Shown piece by piece: positions 10,756 to 22,600 of a stretch of DNA of 64,000 nucleotides. Position numbers and translations under genes: made by a program. Below the pieces are notes generated by a model. It did not search any database. It worked only from the letters and a program-made list of their open reading frames with translations, and was not told the origin of the DNA. The DNA comes from Serripes groenlandicus (taxonomy: Eukaryota > Mollusca > Bivalvia > Cardiida > Cardiidae): the NCBI GenBank assembly GCA_031761405.1, contig JASEVX010000001.1, positions 47,539,102-47,603,101 of the forward strand, read 5' to 3'. How positions within the stretch are numbered: the stretch's first letter is position 1; every line of letters begins with the position of its first letter.

Positions 10756-12309
10756 GATCACGTGATCATTTGGGAACTCTTCGTTTAGATTTCAATAGTA
10801 ATTAAAGGCTATTTCGCGCGGACTATACATATTCTGGTGAAACTGCGTGGACGCGAATGCCTGTCTGTGTCTTCACTGTCGATACAATGTATCACGTATC
10901 TGTACCCTGACCTAATTAACGTAATCCTCCCCACGCCTGTTTTACGAGACCAGTCTGCGATATTTCTTTTGTTTAATTGATAATGACATATCAAGATTCA
11001 TCAATATCTATACTATTTTTCTTTGTTATATTTATATTGACAGTCCTTCCTTAAACACTTATGAACCCGTACATGGGTAAGGGTATACAAGTTAGTTGAT
11101 GTGAACACACTGAACAGTGTAGACCCATATCACCCTTTGCATTCGTAAAGTCTGATCAAGATCTATACTTTTCACATACAACTAACACAATAGTGTTAGG
11201 AACTTCTATAAACGTGCGTGGATTATTATAAGACGAAGCAGGTATACCAGCTGATCTGAACCTACATAGTAATGCCAACTAGTACCTTGACCCGTCATAA
11301 TATAGTGGTCTGTCAATATCAAATCACAAAGAATCGAAGTGACTCGTCGGTTCTGGTATTTAGTTTTCTGTTAATAAGAATACTTTTATGTATGTAGATG
11401 TTTTTTTTTATACTATGCCTAAGAGTATCTTTGATTCTATACATGCTTTTGATTCAAGGTTCAGGGTTCGAATCCCGTGATGGGCGGATCCACCCAAATC
11501 GCGCGATTAAACAATCCATTACGAACCATGTGCAACCAAACTACAAAACTGAGCGCAAGGCTTGTTTGTTCGATTAAGTATATGAGGTATAACCATTTTG
11601 ACGACATTGAGCGTAAATAAAATTAATTTTGTTTTAAGTCTTTCGGTGCGAAATGCAATTTAATGCTTTTGAAAACAATACAGATTCATGTGAGACAGTT
11701 TGTAACAAGCTGTTTCTCCTGAAATCTGAATTGTAAGCCACTTAGATAGTACATTTTACCAATTTCCTGTTGGATGAAAAATGGAGTGGTCCAATTTTCA
11801 ACATGGTAGAGTCGACTTTGTGAAATACGGCAGTGGAACGCTTAACCTTATTGTTTGGGTCTGGTATATTTTCTTTTGCAAATTTGAAAAGATTCTTTCA
11901 AATGGAAATAGTATGTTTGTTTACAATGTGTTTTTAATGCTTTTAAAGGAATTTCAGGTTTATCACGGTGTTTCCTGGGTAATTAACCAGTAATATATTT
12001 ATTAATTAACCTGTCACCGATGCATTAGTCGTTGTGTTATCCCAACAACCCTGCGCGGCAAGGAAGGAAGACACAAATATTTAAAAAGCCTTTCGTATGA
12101 CCAGACCGGGGATCGAACTCTGGTTTCACACTCCCGAGTCGGACGCTCGAAACACTTCACCACTAAGGCGGTTTAAAAAGAAATAATAGCACATGCATTT
12201 TTAACACTTCAAAACTATAATTATCAAACATGCATGTCTGTCCAAAACTAATGTGTTAAGTATGGACTTGTTTAGTTTACTTAAACAGTGTTGCGTTGTT
12301 TAATCACCG
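10756..12309. other. Intergenic sequence with a possible tRNA-like SINE remnant
   Basis: No supported gene. At about 11468-11484 GGGTTCGAATCCCGTGATGG resembles a pol III B box, without a convincing A box. At 12095-12170 the minus strand reads like a tRNA head (listed separately). Confidence 0.35.
12095..12175 (-). mobile_element. tRNA-like sequence (SINE head or tRNA pseudogene)
   Basis: On the minus strand GCCTTAGTGGTGAAGTG resembles an A box and AGAGTTCGATCCCCGGTC a B box, about 50 nt apart. A full cloverleaf was not confirmed, so I read it as a tRNA-derived head rather than a working tRNA gene. Confidence 0.45.
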
Positions 12310-12537
12310 TTAACCCTTTCCCACATACAACTAATTTGCAGCAGACAACTTTGAACATATTTTGTAAAAAAATGGAAAATCTCTATAAATGAATGGATAA
12401 CCAATGACTATAAGTGGAAAACATTGTGGCCAAAGGTGAAATTGCTCATCATGAGCAATTTCACCTTTGGCCACAATGTTTTCAAAAGTCGTCTGCTTCT
12501 ATTGCGTTAAAATGCGTCTGCAGGTGGGAAAGGTTAA
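12310..12537. mobile_element. piggyBac-type MITE, full length, GGCCAAAGGTGAAATTGC subtype
   Basis: TTAACCCTTTCCCACATACA at the left and GCAGGTGGGAAAGGTTAA at the right. The central hairpin (GGCCAAAGGTGAAATTGCTC-ATCAT-complement) is uninterrupted and near perfect, giving a stem of over 30 bp when the flanking AACATTGT is counted. Confidence 0.9.
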
Positions 12538-12915
12538 AAACATATCATTGTGTGACAAATAGCTTTCATGCCAAATAGATATACATGATTGTCCATTCAA
12601 TATATATAAATGTTCATAAAAATATGGCATAAAGATGCATTTTTTTTATATAAATATGTTACAGGGAAGGTCTCACATTTATTGATCTTTCGTAGCACTT
12701 CCGTAAAAATGCACTATTGTTTAGATCACGATATTCCCTATTCAATAGGTAATTTACAGATATGTGTTCTACGTTGAGGATGATAATTTGTTTCTTTAGT
12801 AACGTCATCGACGTTATCCCGGCCAATCTTCAGTATTTCGAAATATTACGACCAAACGACATTTGATTATTCCCGCCATCTTCTGACATGTTTTTGCTGA
12901 GTTCATTTTAATTTC

Positions 12916-12923
12916 TGACGTCA
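12916..12923. promoter_or_regulatory. Palindromic CRE-like site TGACGTCA
   Basis: Perfect 8-bp CRE palindrome 43 bp upstream of the open exon at 12959. Related ACGTCA/GACGTC motifs occur at about 12796-12812, 13150, 13350-13366, 13403, 14768 and 15601. Confidence 0.45.
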
Positions 12924-12958
12924 GAAACATAAACATCCGGTATGTTTTCTGTTAACAG

Positions 12959-13276
12959 GTGTTAAGACGAATGAATAATGGAGATAGTTCATTAGATTAT
13001 GTGTTCGGAATAAAATTTCCCAGGCAAAAACAACTTGGAAATGTTGAAAAATGCAGTGATGATAAAAACGGTCTACAAGTGGTATTAACGGTCGAGAAGG
13101 AAGGAGAAACCATCCGGGATAACGAGCGAAGCGTTCGTCCGATATCCATAACGTCATCACACGTCGCCGCTGTCACAGAGCTGATTAATAAAAAGATTTC
13201 CTCAGCAGTCCATGTATCTATATGTATAACATACCGACAGAACCGTTTAGACACCGTTTCTAGAATCAGGCCTTGA
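12959..13276 (+). CDS. Hypothetical exon or small ORF of unknown function
   Basis: An open frame runs through a non-repetitive stretch and stops at TGA (13274-13276). A splice-acceptor-like CTGTTAACAG ends at 12958, so it may be a terminal coding exon rather than a complete gene. ATG codons occur four and six codons in. The translated product (up to 105 residues, including DYVFGIKFPRQKQLG and SSHVAAVTELINKK) is mixed and hydrophilic with no membrane segment or motif I recognise. Codon-like composition and lack of overlap with known repeats favour it over the antisense frame across 12997-13254. No downstream polyadenylation signal was seen nearby. Function unknown; it could be chance. Confidence 0.3.
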   Translation: MLRRMNNGDSSLDYVFGIKFPRQKQLGNVEKCSDDKNGLQVVLTVEKEGETIRDNERSVRPISITSSHVAAVTELINKKISSAVHVSICITYRQNRLDTVSRIRP

Positions 13277-14119
13277 ATATATAAAGTGTATTTTATTCAA
13301 TTGGGAGTATTTTGTAAAGCAATGAGTGACTTTCAAAGATCCGTTATCATGCACGGATACGTTGACGTCGACGTCACAATGTGTTGGTCCGGTATTTGTT
13401 AAATGACGTTACCGTAGTTACGATTACTCTATTTTCAGGTGCGTAATGCATATGACATTATGTGATCCAATTAGAATTGAATCAGACAATATTTAAATAA
13501 AGTTCTTGCACCATATCTGCCATACTTTAGAAATGAGACATATTAAACATTCCTCGTATAACACCTGAAAATATCAGGTAATATACATTATACCTGAACA
13601 AGCATGATTACATGATTTGTAGGCCAGGATTTTCAGAAATATGCTATGAAATTCATTCGGTCTTTTTCTACATTATGTTCTTATTTGTTGTAACGTGTTG
13701 TCAATTGCAAAGCAATTACAAGACCAAGATAATGAAATACAATTATAACTATTGAATAATAAGGCTAATGTGTTCTAAAACAAGAACATATTCCATAGCA
13801 ACCTCCGCAAGAAGAAACTTGAAATTCATCTTAGGCAAAGACTATACAAACTGTATGAAAAACAAGGGAGTGCTGATACCAAATGGAGAACACTGCCAGC
13901 AAAACATTTTACCCGCTATTAACAAACTCGTGCAGAAGCACTCGTTTATTACACTCGACTAAATATCACTCGTGTTCGAATCCCCGTAAGAAAAGTTCAA
14001 TGGTAAATAAACTCTGTTTAATAACAATACAAAAGAGATCTACTGTATTTCAGTATTCATATGAACCCTTACCCCTTACCCGATAAACGCGACTTCCGAC
14101 CTCCCCGAAGTGTTGCCTT
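13277..14119. other. Intergenic sequence, no supported gene
   Basis: Contains GACGTCGACGTC (a double CRE-like half site) near 13353-13364. The short frames at 13768-14086 have no recognisable content. Confidence 0.35.
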
Positions 14120-14365
14120 TTATCATTTCCCACATGAAACAACAAAGCTGCAGCAAACGACTTTGAAAACATCTGGGAGTATATATTCAAAATCACTATA
14201 AGTGAAAGTTCACTTTTAAATTACAGTAGAAAACATTGTGGGAAAAGGAGCACTTTTTCATTTATTTTGCCTTATATATAAGCTAATATCAATGTCACCT
14301 TTTTATATTCCCACAAACAACAGACATGCAGTTGACGACTTTGGAAGCATAAAGGTCTAAACACA
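14120..14365. mobile_element. Decayed piggyBac-type MITE fragments
   Basis: TTTCCCACATGAAACAACAA, GCAGCAAACGACTTTGAAAA and GAAAACATTGTGGGAAAAGG form one half copy (to about 14260). A second eroded start (TTCCCACAAACAACAGAC, GACGACTTTGGAAGC) lies at 14309-14350. No right end. Confidence 0.6.
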
Positions 14366-16090
14366 CCAATGCAAACATATGAAATATCTCTATCGATGAA
14401 ATATTACGGGTAAACAAATCGACGGCGAAGCCGGCGATGTTTCCCATCAATAGGTTATGTGTATGAACTTTGCAAAACTTTGCCATACCGTCTTTCAAAA
14501 ATTGTGTCCAGTGTGGATTTTTCGATGCAGTCACGATTCTGCTACGTTTTGATTGGATGAAAAGAAAATATCGAAAAAAAAAAAAAAATCTAGAGGAAAT
14601 AATTAAATATGATAATACGTACTCGATAAAGGAACGAGCACAAGTAATTTTATGTGTGATAATTTCCGTTTAATAACACTCGTCGTCTATTTCTAAAACG
14701 AGATCAAATAACAACTCATAAGGGTGTTTTGACTTTCCGGAAGTTACAAATCCAAATTCCTGTAATATGACGTCATTCTATTAGCGTAATGCAAATGATG
14801 AATAAATAACCAAAAGGAAAACGACAGAAATTATAGGAAACGTTAGCTTGACTGGTCACAAATGTAGTTCCGTAAATTATGAAATCGTTTTATTTGAAGT
14901 ACTTTATGAAGGGCAAGTTGATTATTTGTTGTACCTGTTATCATAATTTCATGGATTTAAAATCTTGGCTATATTTTAAAGTTAAATATAAGCTTAATCT
15001 GATGATGATTTTTATTTTCTTTGCTTAGGTCGGTAGGACTCGTAATTGACGTAAATAACTGATCGTGCTGCAAGCAAGGGGCTAACTACAGTTCGCGGGG
15101 AATTATTCACCGATCACAACATATATAATAAATGTTTACCCGAAATAGGTAGCACCTATATACTCATATTACGGAAAAAAAACATGAATGGGTTTTTTCG
15201 CTTAAAGGTAACAGGTGTGAGATTTTTTTTTCAATAACCCATGAAGCTTTCTGAAATGAAACTGGAAAAATCCATGGGGGCCGCCATTTTGGATATGTAT
15301 AAAAAGCAGACGTAAAACACAGATTGAAAATTATTGTCGGCTTTTTAATCATTTTTTTAAAATCGGTATTTTGAGTATGCATAAAATGAGCAGAAAAACA
15401 CGGATTGAAAATTATTGAAAATCTTTTTATTCATTTTTTTTAATTCGATATTTAAGATCATTAAAGTGCTGTGTTATGTGGGAAATAAAATTTGTACGAA
15501 AAGTTAAAAATAAATGGAAATCTGTAAGAAATATGTTTTCCCGTTCGTCGAAAAAAACGACCGAAACTAAATTTTGACTGTATCGTAGCCAAAGAAGGAC
15601 GTGACGTCATTTCCATTACACTTCATCTTGGCGTAACGTCAATGGAGCGACGTCGTTTCCCGCAAAAAAAGTGGTATCAACATGAAAGACCCCAAATTCC
15701 TACACATGAGCTATTGACTCACTCACTCAAAGTATAATTATTTATCAAAAAATGTGGCAAAAGGATAACTTTCTCATAAGGAGCAATAGTTCTTGTGGCG
15801 ACAATCTTTTCCTAAAAATGTGACCCCTTTCATAATTTGTTCCAGTCATATTGACTGGTTAAAAAAGGCAGTCGCCAGGTGGCATCAGAAAAGGGCTGAC
15901 CTATTTGCTTCTTTACCATAATGCAGGTGATCGATTAAGGATCATCTTGGCCCTCATGTTTTAACCTCGTTCATTATAAATGTATTCCTTGATTTTCTGA
16001 AAGTCTTTACTTTATTATTTTCTATTCGTAATAATAGACGACAGCAATACGAATTCCAAATATGTTTTGATAATGCAAGAAACATGACAT
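14366..16090. other. Intergenic sequence with CRE-like sites, a small duplication and MITE debris
   Basis: A minus-strand open stretch around 14400-14534 (contains MAKFCKVHTHNLLMG) has a CCAAT box on the same strand near 14551, but no continuation was found, so it is not called a gene. AACAC(A/G)GATTGAAAATTATT is duplicated at about 15316 and 15398 (82-bp period). A degraded MITE hairpin (TGTGGCAAAAGGATAAC) is at about 15755-15815. Confidence 0.35.
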
Positions 16091-16215
16091 TAACATTATT
16101 ATTGTCTAGTCAATTACTTATAAATCCTTTTTTATGGCCAAAGTATGCTCTTTAATTTTTGTATATAATTATCTTGCGTTTTTTTCGTAAATAGGTAGCA
16201 CCTATAGATATATTA
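16090..16215 (+). mobile_element. Dispersed repeat ending in ATAGGTAGCACCTATA
   Basis: The same sequence occurs inverted at 32190-32315 in TMX1 intron 4 (shared TTGTCTAGT..AAT, TTTATGG.CAAA.TATGCT and ATAGGTAGCACCTATAGATA). The end motif alone recurs at 15145-15160. This copy lies about 280 bp upstream of the TMX1 start codon. Confidence 0.7.
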
Positions 16216-16379
16216 GGTCAATCGATCTATAAATAGTTAACGATCTGGCATACTGATTCAGCACCCAAAGGTGTGAACGCCATATATACAAAATGTCATA
16301 GCTATGTAATTTGATTATATATAAGACCAGCCACCCATAATATAACACGTCGTCTGTCAAAGCTACCCGACTCGGTATT

Positions 16380-16494
16380 TTCCGCAAATCCATTAAAGCC
16401 TCGCCGATTGGTTCATTTTGCATTCGGCTCTTTTCCGGTAGTGTAGTGTGTACAATACACTTCCTGTTTATACTCTATCGTTCGACTCAGACTC
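16380..16494 (+). promoter_or_regulatory. TMX1: Probable TMX1 promoter and 5' UTR
   Basis: Non-repetitive sequence directly before the TMX1 ATG. It holds an inverted CCAAT box (GATTGG, about 16403), two ETS-like motifs (TTTTCCGGTAG about 16433, ACTTCCTG about 16459) and no obvious TATA box. This is a plausible housekeeping promoter; the start of transcription was not determined. Confidence 0.45.
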
Positions 16495-16643
16495 ATGGCG
16501 AGCAAGATGCAGGCTTTTACAACATTTTTATGTCTTTTATTGGCTATCGCATGCATTGATTGTTCAAACTATCAACAACAAGCAATTAAGTTATCAGATG
16601 ATAATTGGTCAGATATACTTGAAGGAGAATGGATGGTAGAATT
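16495..16643 (+). CDS. TMX1: TMX1 exon 1: signal peptide and start of thioredoxin domain
   Basis: Starts at ATG 16495 in MASKMQAF; a second in-frame ATG is five codons in, so either could initiate. The hydrophobic core FLCLLLAIACI gives the signal peptide. Ends GAATT before GTGAGT, splitting the Phe codon that precedes the active site (two bases here, one in exon 2). Confidence 0.93.
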
Positions 16644-19600
16644 GTGAGTAACCAGTTAGCGTTTTGTAGCTGTCATTTTGAATGTATGTATTTTCGGTGG
16701 GTGGGGTATTTACTCAAATGCTCTTTTCTCACAAATGCTTGCATATTCAATGTAAGTGTAAATATAATTTATTCTGAGTTTGTTTCGATGTAATTGAAAT
16801 GAAAAATACTTGTTTCAAAAAAATCATTTCAACATTTATTAAATGAAATAAATGTTCTGGGGTCTAGTACTTCTCATTGGAATCGTTGATGATGTATTCT
16901 GTTAGTTACTGCTACTTTGGACAACTGGTTCATCTTTGGAAAATGTTTTTAACCCCCTTTCCCACATACAGACGCTTTCTGACGCCTCTGCAGCAGACAA
17001 ATATTGAAAACAGCATGGAAAATGAGAATTTTCATATTTTCACTATGTTTTAGGTATCAGGAAGTTATGGCCCAAACACTTATGGCCCGTATTTGGAAGA
17101 TATTTTTTTACCTAAATTGTGAATGGGTCCGGTACCAGGGAAATTGTGAAAAATAGTGTTGTTGTTTCCATAAAATTGTGAATTTAAATATTAGTAATTA
17201 CAGCTATGTAACTTAATAATAAGCAGTTGTCTGTTTTAAGACTTGCATTCGGTTGTTAAGACAATGGTATAGCAATCTGATTAGTCTTGATCACTGAATC
17301 GTCAGTTTGAGTAGCAGGGGATACGGTTTGAGATTCAGGTGTAGGCGATACGGACCCTAATTCTAGAGGGTCGTTGGGTTCAGTTAAAACTGTTTCCATG
17401 CTTGGCCCTGGTGAAGGTTATGTACGCTGCTCAGTATCATGACTAGTGTCCAATTTTGCCTTACCAAATGCAAAATCAATCGTTTTATTGCCTTGTTCAG
17501 GCGCTGATCAATGGTAGTTGATAATATTTATTATTTCACGACATTGTCAAATCGTTTTTATCGTAATCATCTAGACGCTTTAGTTATAAATGCATGCGTC
17601 TTCAATAAGTAATTTTGTTCTCATTTATCCGCCGGCGTGGTTAACGTTATCATCATGTTAACATCATAGACAGCTATTACAACAATTAAATAAATCATAT
17701 TTAACATTAAATTGAGTCTAAAAAATATGCAGCTTATCATTTAAATACATGAAAATCCAATTCACATCAATGATCATCGAACAATTTCGTCGGACGCCAT
17801 GTTTTTTAGCTCACCTGAGCTTTGCTCAAGGTGATTTATTGTGATCGCCTTTTGTCCGGCGTGCGTCGTGCGTCGTCCGTCAACTTCTTCTCCTCAGTAA
17901 CCAGTGGGTCAATTTGGATGAAACTTCACAGAAAGCATCCTCTTAATGACCTCACCAGAATTCCTTCAAATTTTTGGGATCCATGCAAAATTCTGGTTTC
18001 CATGGCAACGAAACCGAAAAAACTTCAAAATTCTTCTTCTCCCAAACTGGTTGGCAGATTTTCAAATAATTTTGTAGAAATGTTCCTTAGATGACCCTCT
18101 ATCAGATTCCTTCAAGCCATGTTGATTGGTCGAAAAACATGGCCGCCAGGGGGGGCGGGGCTATTTTGCCTTATATGGCTATAGTGAAAACTTAAAAAAT
18201 CTTCTCCTCCGAAAGTGTCGGGCCGATTTTCAAATAATTTTGTAGAAATGTTCCTTGGGTGACCCTCTATCAGATTCCTTCAAGCCATGTTGATTGGTTC
18301 AAAAACATGGCCGCCAGGGGGGGGCGGGGCTATTTTGCCTTATATGGCTATAGTGCAAACTTAAAAAATCTTCTCCTGCAAAAGTGTCTGGCCGATTTTC
18401 AAATAATTTTGTAGAAATGTTCCTTGGGTGATCCTCTATCAGATTCCTTCAAGCCATGTTGATTGGTCAAAAAGCATGGCCGCCAGGGGGCGGGGCTATT
18501 TTGCCTTTTATGGCTATAGTGAAAACTTAAAAAATCTTCTCCTCCATAAGTGTCGGGCCGATTTTCAAATAATTTTGTAGGAATGTTCCTTGGGTGACCC
18601 TCTATCAGATTCCTTCAAGCCATGTTGATTGGTCGAAAAACATGGCCGCCAGGGGGCGGGGCTATTTTGCCTTATATGGCCAAAGTGAAAACTTAAAAAA
18701 TCTTCTCCTCCGAAAGTGTCAGGCTGATTTTCAAATAATTTTGTAGAAATGTTCCTTGGATGACCCTCTATCAGATTCCTTCAAGCCAAGTTGATTGGTC
18801 GAAAAACATGGCCACCAGGGGGGGGCGGGGCTATTTTACCTTTTATGGCTATAGTGAAAACATCTTCTCCTCCAAAAGTGTCTGGCAGATTTCCAAATAA
18901 TTTTGTAGACATGTTCCTAGCGTGACCCTCTATCAGATTCCTTCAAGCCAAGTTGATTGGTCGGAAACTATGACTGCCAGGGGGCGGGGCTTAAATAGCT
19001 AAAGTGAAAAAAAAAATCAGGTGAGCGATTCCAGGGCCATCATGGCCCTCTTGTTCTTAAAAACACGTGGTTAATTCGACAAGACGAAATGGGTAAAAAA
19101 TAAATAAAATAAATATCCCCCAACTCCAAATACCTATTGTACGAATAAGAAATATAATTATTTCGAATAAATAATTGCGACACCTGAATGGATATACGGT
19201 ACTGAGAAATGTTGCGATTTGTTTTAAAATGTAAACAACAGCGACGGGCCGAGAATGTTTTTGATTTTGTCAGAAAAGCAAGTTACAAAATTAAAATTAG
19301 GCTAGACGGCCAGAATTGTGAATGGGCCTGTCGAACACTTTTGGCCAGAATTGTGAATGGGTCCGTCGGACCCTTTTGGAAAATTGTGAAGAACCGTTTG
19401 TAATTGTGAATGTGTCCGTTAAACGGTACCAGCTAAAGAAGGAAAAAAATCGCTGATATAGAAACTTTCAACACTTGTTCACTATCATAACCTTCATCAA
19501 AAGACAGGAGTACATAACTCCGTCAATGTTTTTGTAAGAATTATGGCCCTTATTCGACTTAGAATTTTGGTTAAGTTTTTCGTACCACCTCATTTCCCCC

Positions 19601-22600
19601 CAAAGTAATTAGAGATATTGCTTTTTGGACTTATAATTTTGGTCAAACCTTTGCATGCAAGGCCTTTTCTCAGACACTGTATATGCTGTTGCTTTGAAAC
19701 TTCACAAACTCATTCAGGGTCATTAGATGACCTTGTATGTCAAGTCCCATAACTCTGGAATGGATTTTGACTGAATTGTGCCCCTTTTTGGTCAAACCTT
19801 TGTGTGCAACAGCAAAACTGGGAATGATGGGTTATAGTTATATACTTTTACCAATGCTATAACTGTTTTGAAGTAGGAGCTATATTGTCCTCCGACAACT
19901 CTTGTTTAACTTAAAAAATCTGGTTAAAGTTCTGCATGCAAGGTACTTTCATTGATATATCTCAGTAACCACTAATGATATTGACTTGAAACTTCATTCA
20001 TGTCTTCAGGGGTGTCAGCCAGTCAAGTTAGATAACTCTTGTATGAATGGCCCTTGTTTGACTTAAACAATTTAGTTAAAGTTTTGCATGCATGGTACTA
20101 TCATGCACATATCTCAGTTACTGCTCAGGGATTGATTTAAAACTTCAATATAGTCTTTAAAGGTATCAAACAATCAGGTTAGGTAACTCCTGAGTGAATT
20201 TATTATGAAATTATGGCCCTTTTTGAAGTTAGAAATTTGGGTTAAAGTTTTGCAAGGCCCTTTCTCACAAACAGCTAGCAGATGCTATTCAAACAAGACT
20301 TATCCAACTTGATTTATAGTACTATACTCTCAAGCTACTATCTCAGTAGCAACTGTTGTCTATAGTAACAACTGTCGTCTATAGTATCAAATGGCCAAAT
20401 AGTCGAGCATGCTGTCTTGCGGACAGCTCTTGTGGCCCTTTTTCGATTTAGAATTTTGGTAAAGTTATTCAAACAAAATCCTATTATTTCAAAACAATTA
20501 TAGATATAGTTTAAACACTTACAATATCTTTTTACCATCATTACCTCCACCAACGGCCAAGAGTGCATAATTCAGTGAAAGTTTTTGTAAGAATTATGAC
20601 CCTTTAACGACTTATAAAGTACTTTGCTTATAAATAGTATGATAAAGTACTTGGTTATGTTTTCTGTACCACCCCAAAAAGTATTGTTTTATTGGCAAGC
20701 ACGAAAAAGTTGAGCACGCTGTCCTCTGACAGCTCTTGTTCAATATGTACCTTACAGTATAGACCATTTTTAACTTGCCGGACAGAATGCATTCTTAAAA
20801 CTTCACAATTTCCCTGGTACCGTACCCATCACAATTTAGGTAAAAAATCACTGATACAACGTCTTCTGACACCCTTTGAGAGAGTTGCACTCAGGACTGA
20901 ACGGCTAATTGACATGTAGTCCAGGTTTCTGTTCTCGGAATGGGATTTTATATTTTGACTGTTCGCATCCTAGTATAGGTTCCATGACCAACAAAATATG
21001 AGACATTTGCGCACGGATTTTGTGCGCACTTTTAACGGCCGATTTCTACCTTATTTAAGAACAGCATGCCAAAGCAAACATACCAATCAATAGCTTATTC
21101 AATAATGTATCCAAATAATTTCATATTATGTCAATCTGTCTGACTGAATATAAGGAAAAAAACTAATTTAAAAACAGCAGCCCTAAACCTGTAAAAATTT
21201 CACCGGACCTATTGAGATTTCAAAATGTTCACAGCCCTGGTACCTAGCCTCTCCCTTTAGAAATTAATCTATTCCTCTGTATTGACATTATCGAGTGATG
21301 ACACTGTTATGCAACCATCTATGCAAGGTAACCTGCAATAAACTTGAAATTCATGAATATTTTTTGAAAAGTTCCAAGATCATATCATAATAAGAGGGGG
21401 TGGGGGTAAAATTTCACAGGACTGATTGAGATTTCAAAATTTATCTAATCCTCTGTATTTCAGAAGATGAGTCATATCTCTCAGACTGGAGACTATAGGT
21501 TACATGTAATATATATATCCAAGTGCTCGTGTTTGTCACTTTAAAGAAGCTCTTTGTAACAAAACTATTTAATCTTTCCTATTAGGAAATGCTTAAATGG
21601 GATTTAAACTGGAGTAGGTTCATGTAGACCAAAACAATATTGTGTTGGTCAAAGCATTACTCCTTTTGGGAACTGATTCTTGCATCTTTAAAGAATGTCA
21701 AAATTTCAACACAATATCCCTTGGAATATAGTATTTTTGATAACATTCTGATTACACAATACATGTACATTTAAATCTCAAATTTGTATGGTCACTGTCA
21801 CTGTCACTCAGATAATGACAGTGATCCACAGGAGTTGCTCAAACTCAAAGGAATAGTGTTCAGCTGCATCAAGCTCTTATATAGAACAAGTCACCAACAA
21901 TTTGTGATATTATAAACAAACAATTTCCTAATATATGCATAATCCAAATCAATTTAAATTATTGATTAATGTTAACCTTTTCCCACTTGCAACAATTCTG
22001 CAGCAAACGACTTATCTAGGCAACACACAGAAAAGCTCTATAAATGTAGGTATAATAACTGAAAAGAGTTGAAAACATTGTGGCAAAAGTAAAAATTGTT
22101 TGTTTTGAGCAATTTCTACTTTTTTTACAATGTTTTTTAAAAGTCATCTGCCCCAGAGGTGTCAGAAAGGGTTAAATTAATATTTGTCACTCAGTGATTT
22201 TGATGAACGTCGTTTCTCCTGTTTTAACAGTATGGCTCCCTGGTGCCCAGCTTGCAGGAACTTCAAAGAGACCTGGGATGGCTTTGCCAATAAGTGGAGC
22301 CGAGACCTAGACATACAAGTGGGTGTCATTGATGTCACAGAAAACCCTGGTCTGAGTGGACGCTTTCTTGTAACTGCATTGCCTTCAATATACCAGTAAG
22401 TAATGTGAACATGTATGCAGAAATTAAAGAATTTAACTTCACATTCAGAACAAAATGCTCAAGGGGAGGCTCCAGCGTTAACTTTTTTGGCTGGTAGCAA
22501 GCTTTGAAAGTAGGTAGCAAATTCATCTTTCAGAAAGCTTACGCAAAATAAACAATAATAAGCAAGCTTTTATATTTAATATAATTGATTTAATGACTTG

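Noticed and set aside
13960..13990. Possible tRNA B box (GTGTTCGAATCCCCGTAAG)
   Set aside because: No A box or cloverleaf upstream; may be a SINE scrap.
14400..14534. Minus-strand candidate first exon (MAKFCKVHTHNLLMG) with upstream CCAAT box
   Set aside because: No downstream exon was found, the long ORF begins with GTG rather than ATG, and the donor is weak. Kept only as a note.
17822..18094. Plus-strand frame near the left end of family A, repeated at 22864 and 27629
   Set aside because: Conserved because the three element copies are recent. It has no start context or domain, and it ends where the tandem units start.
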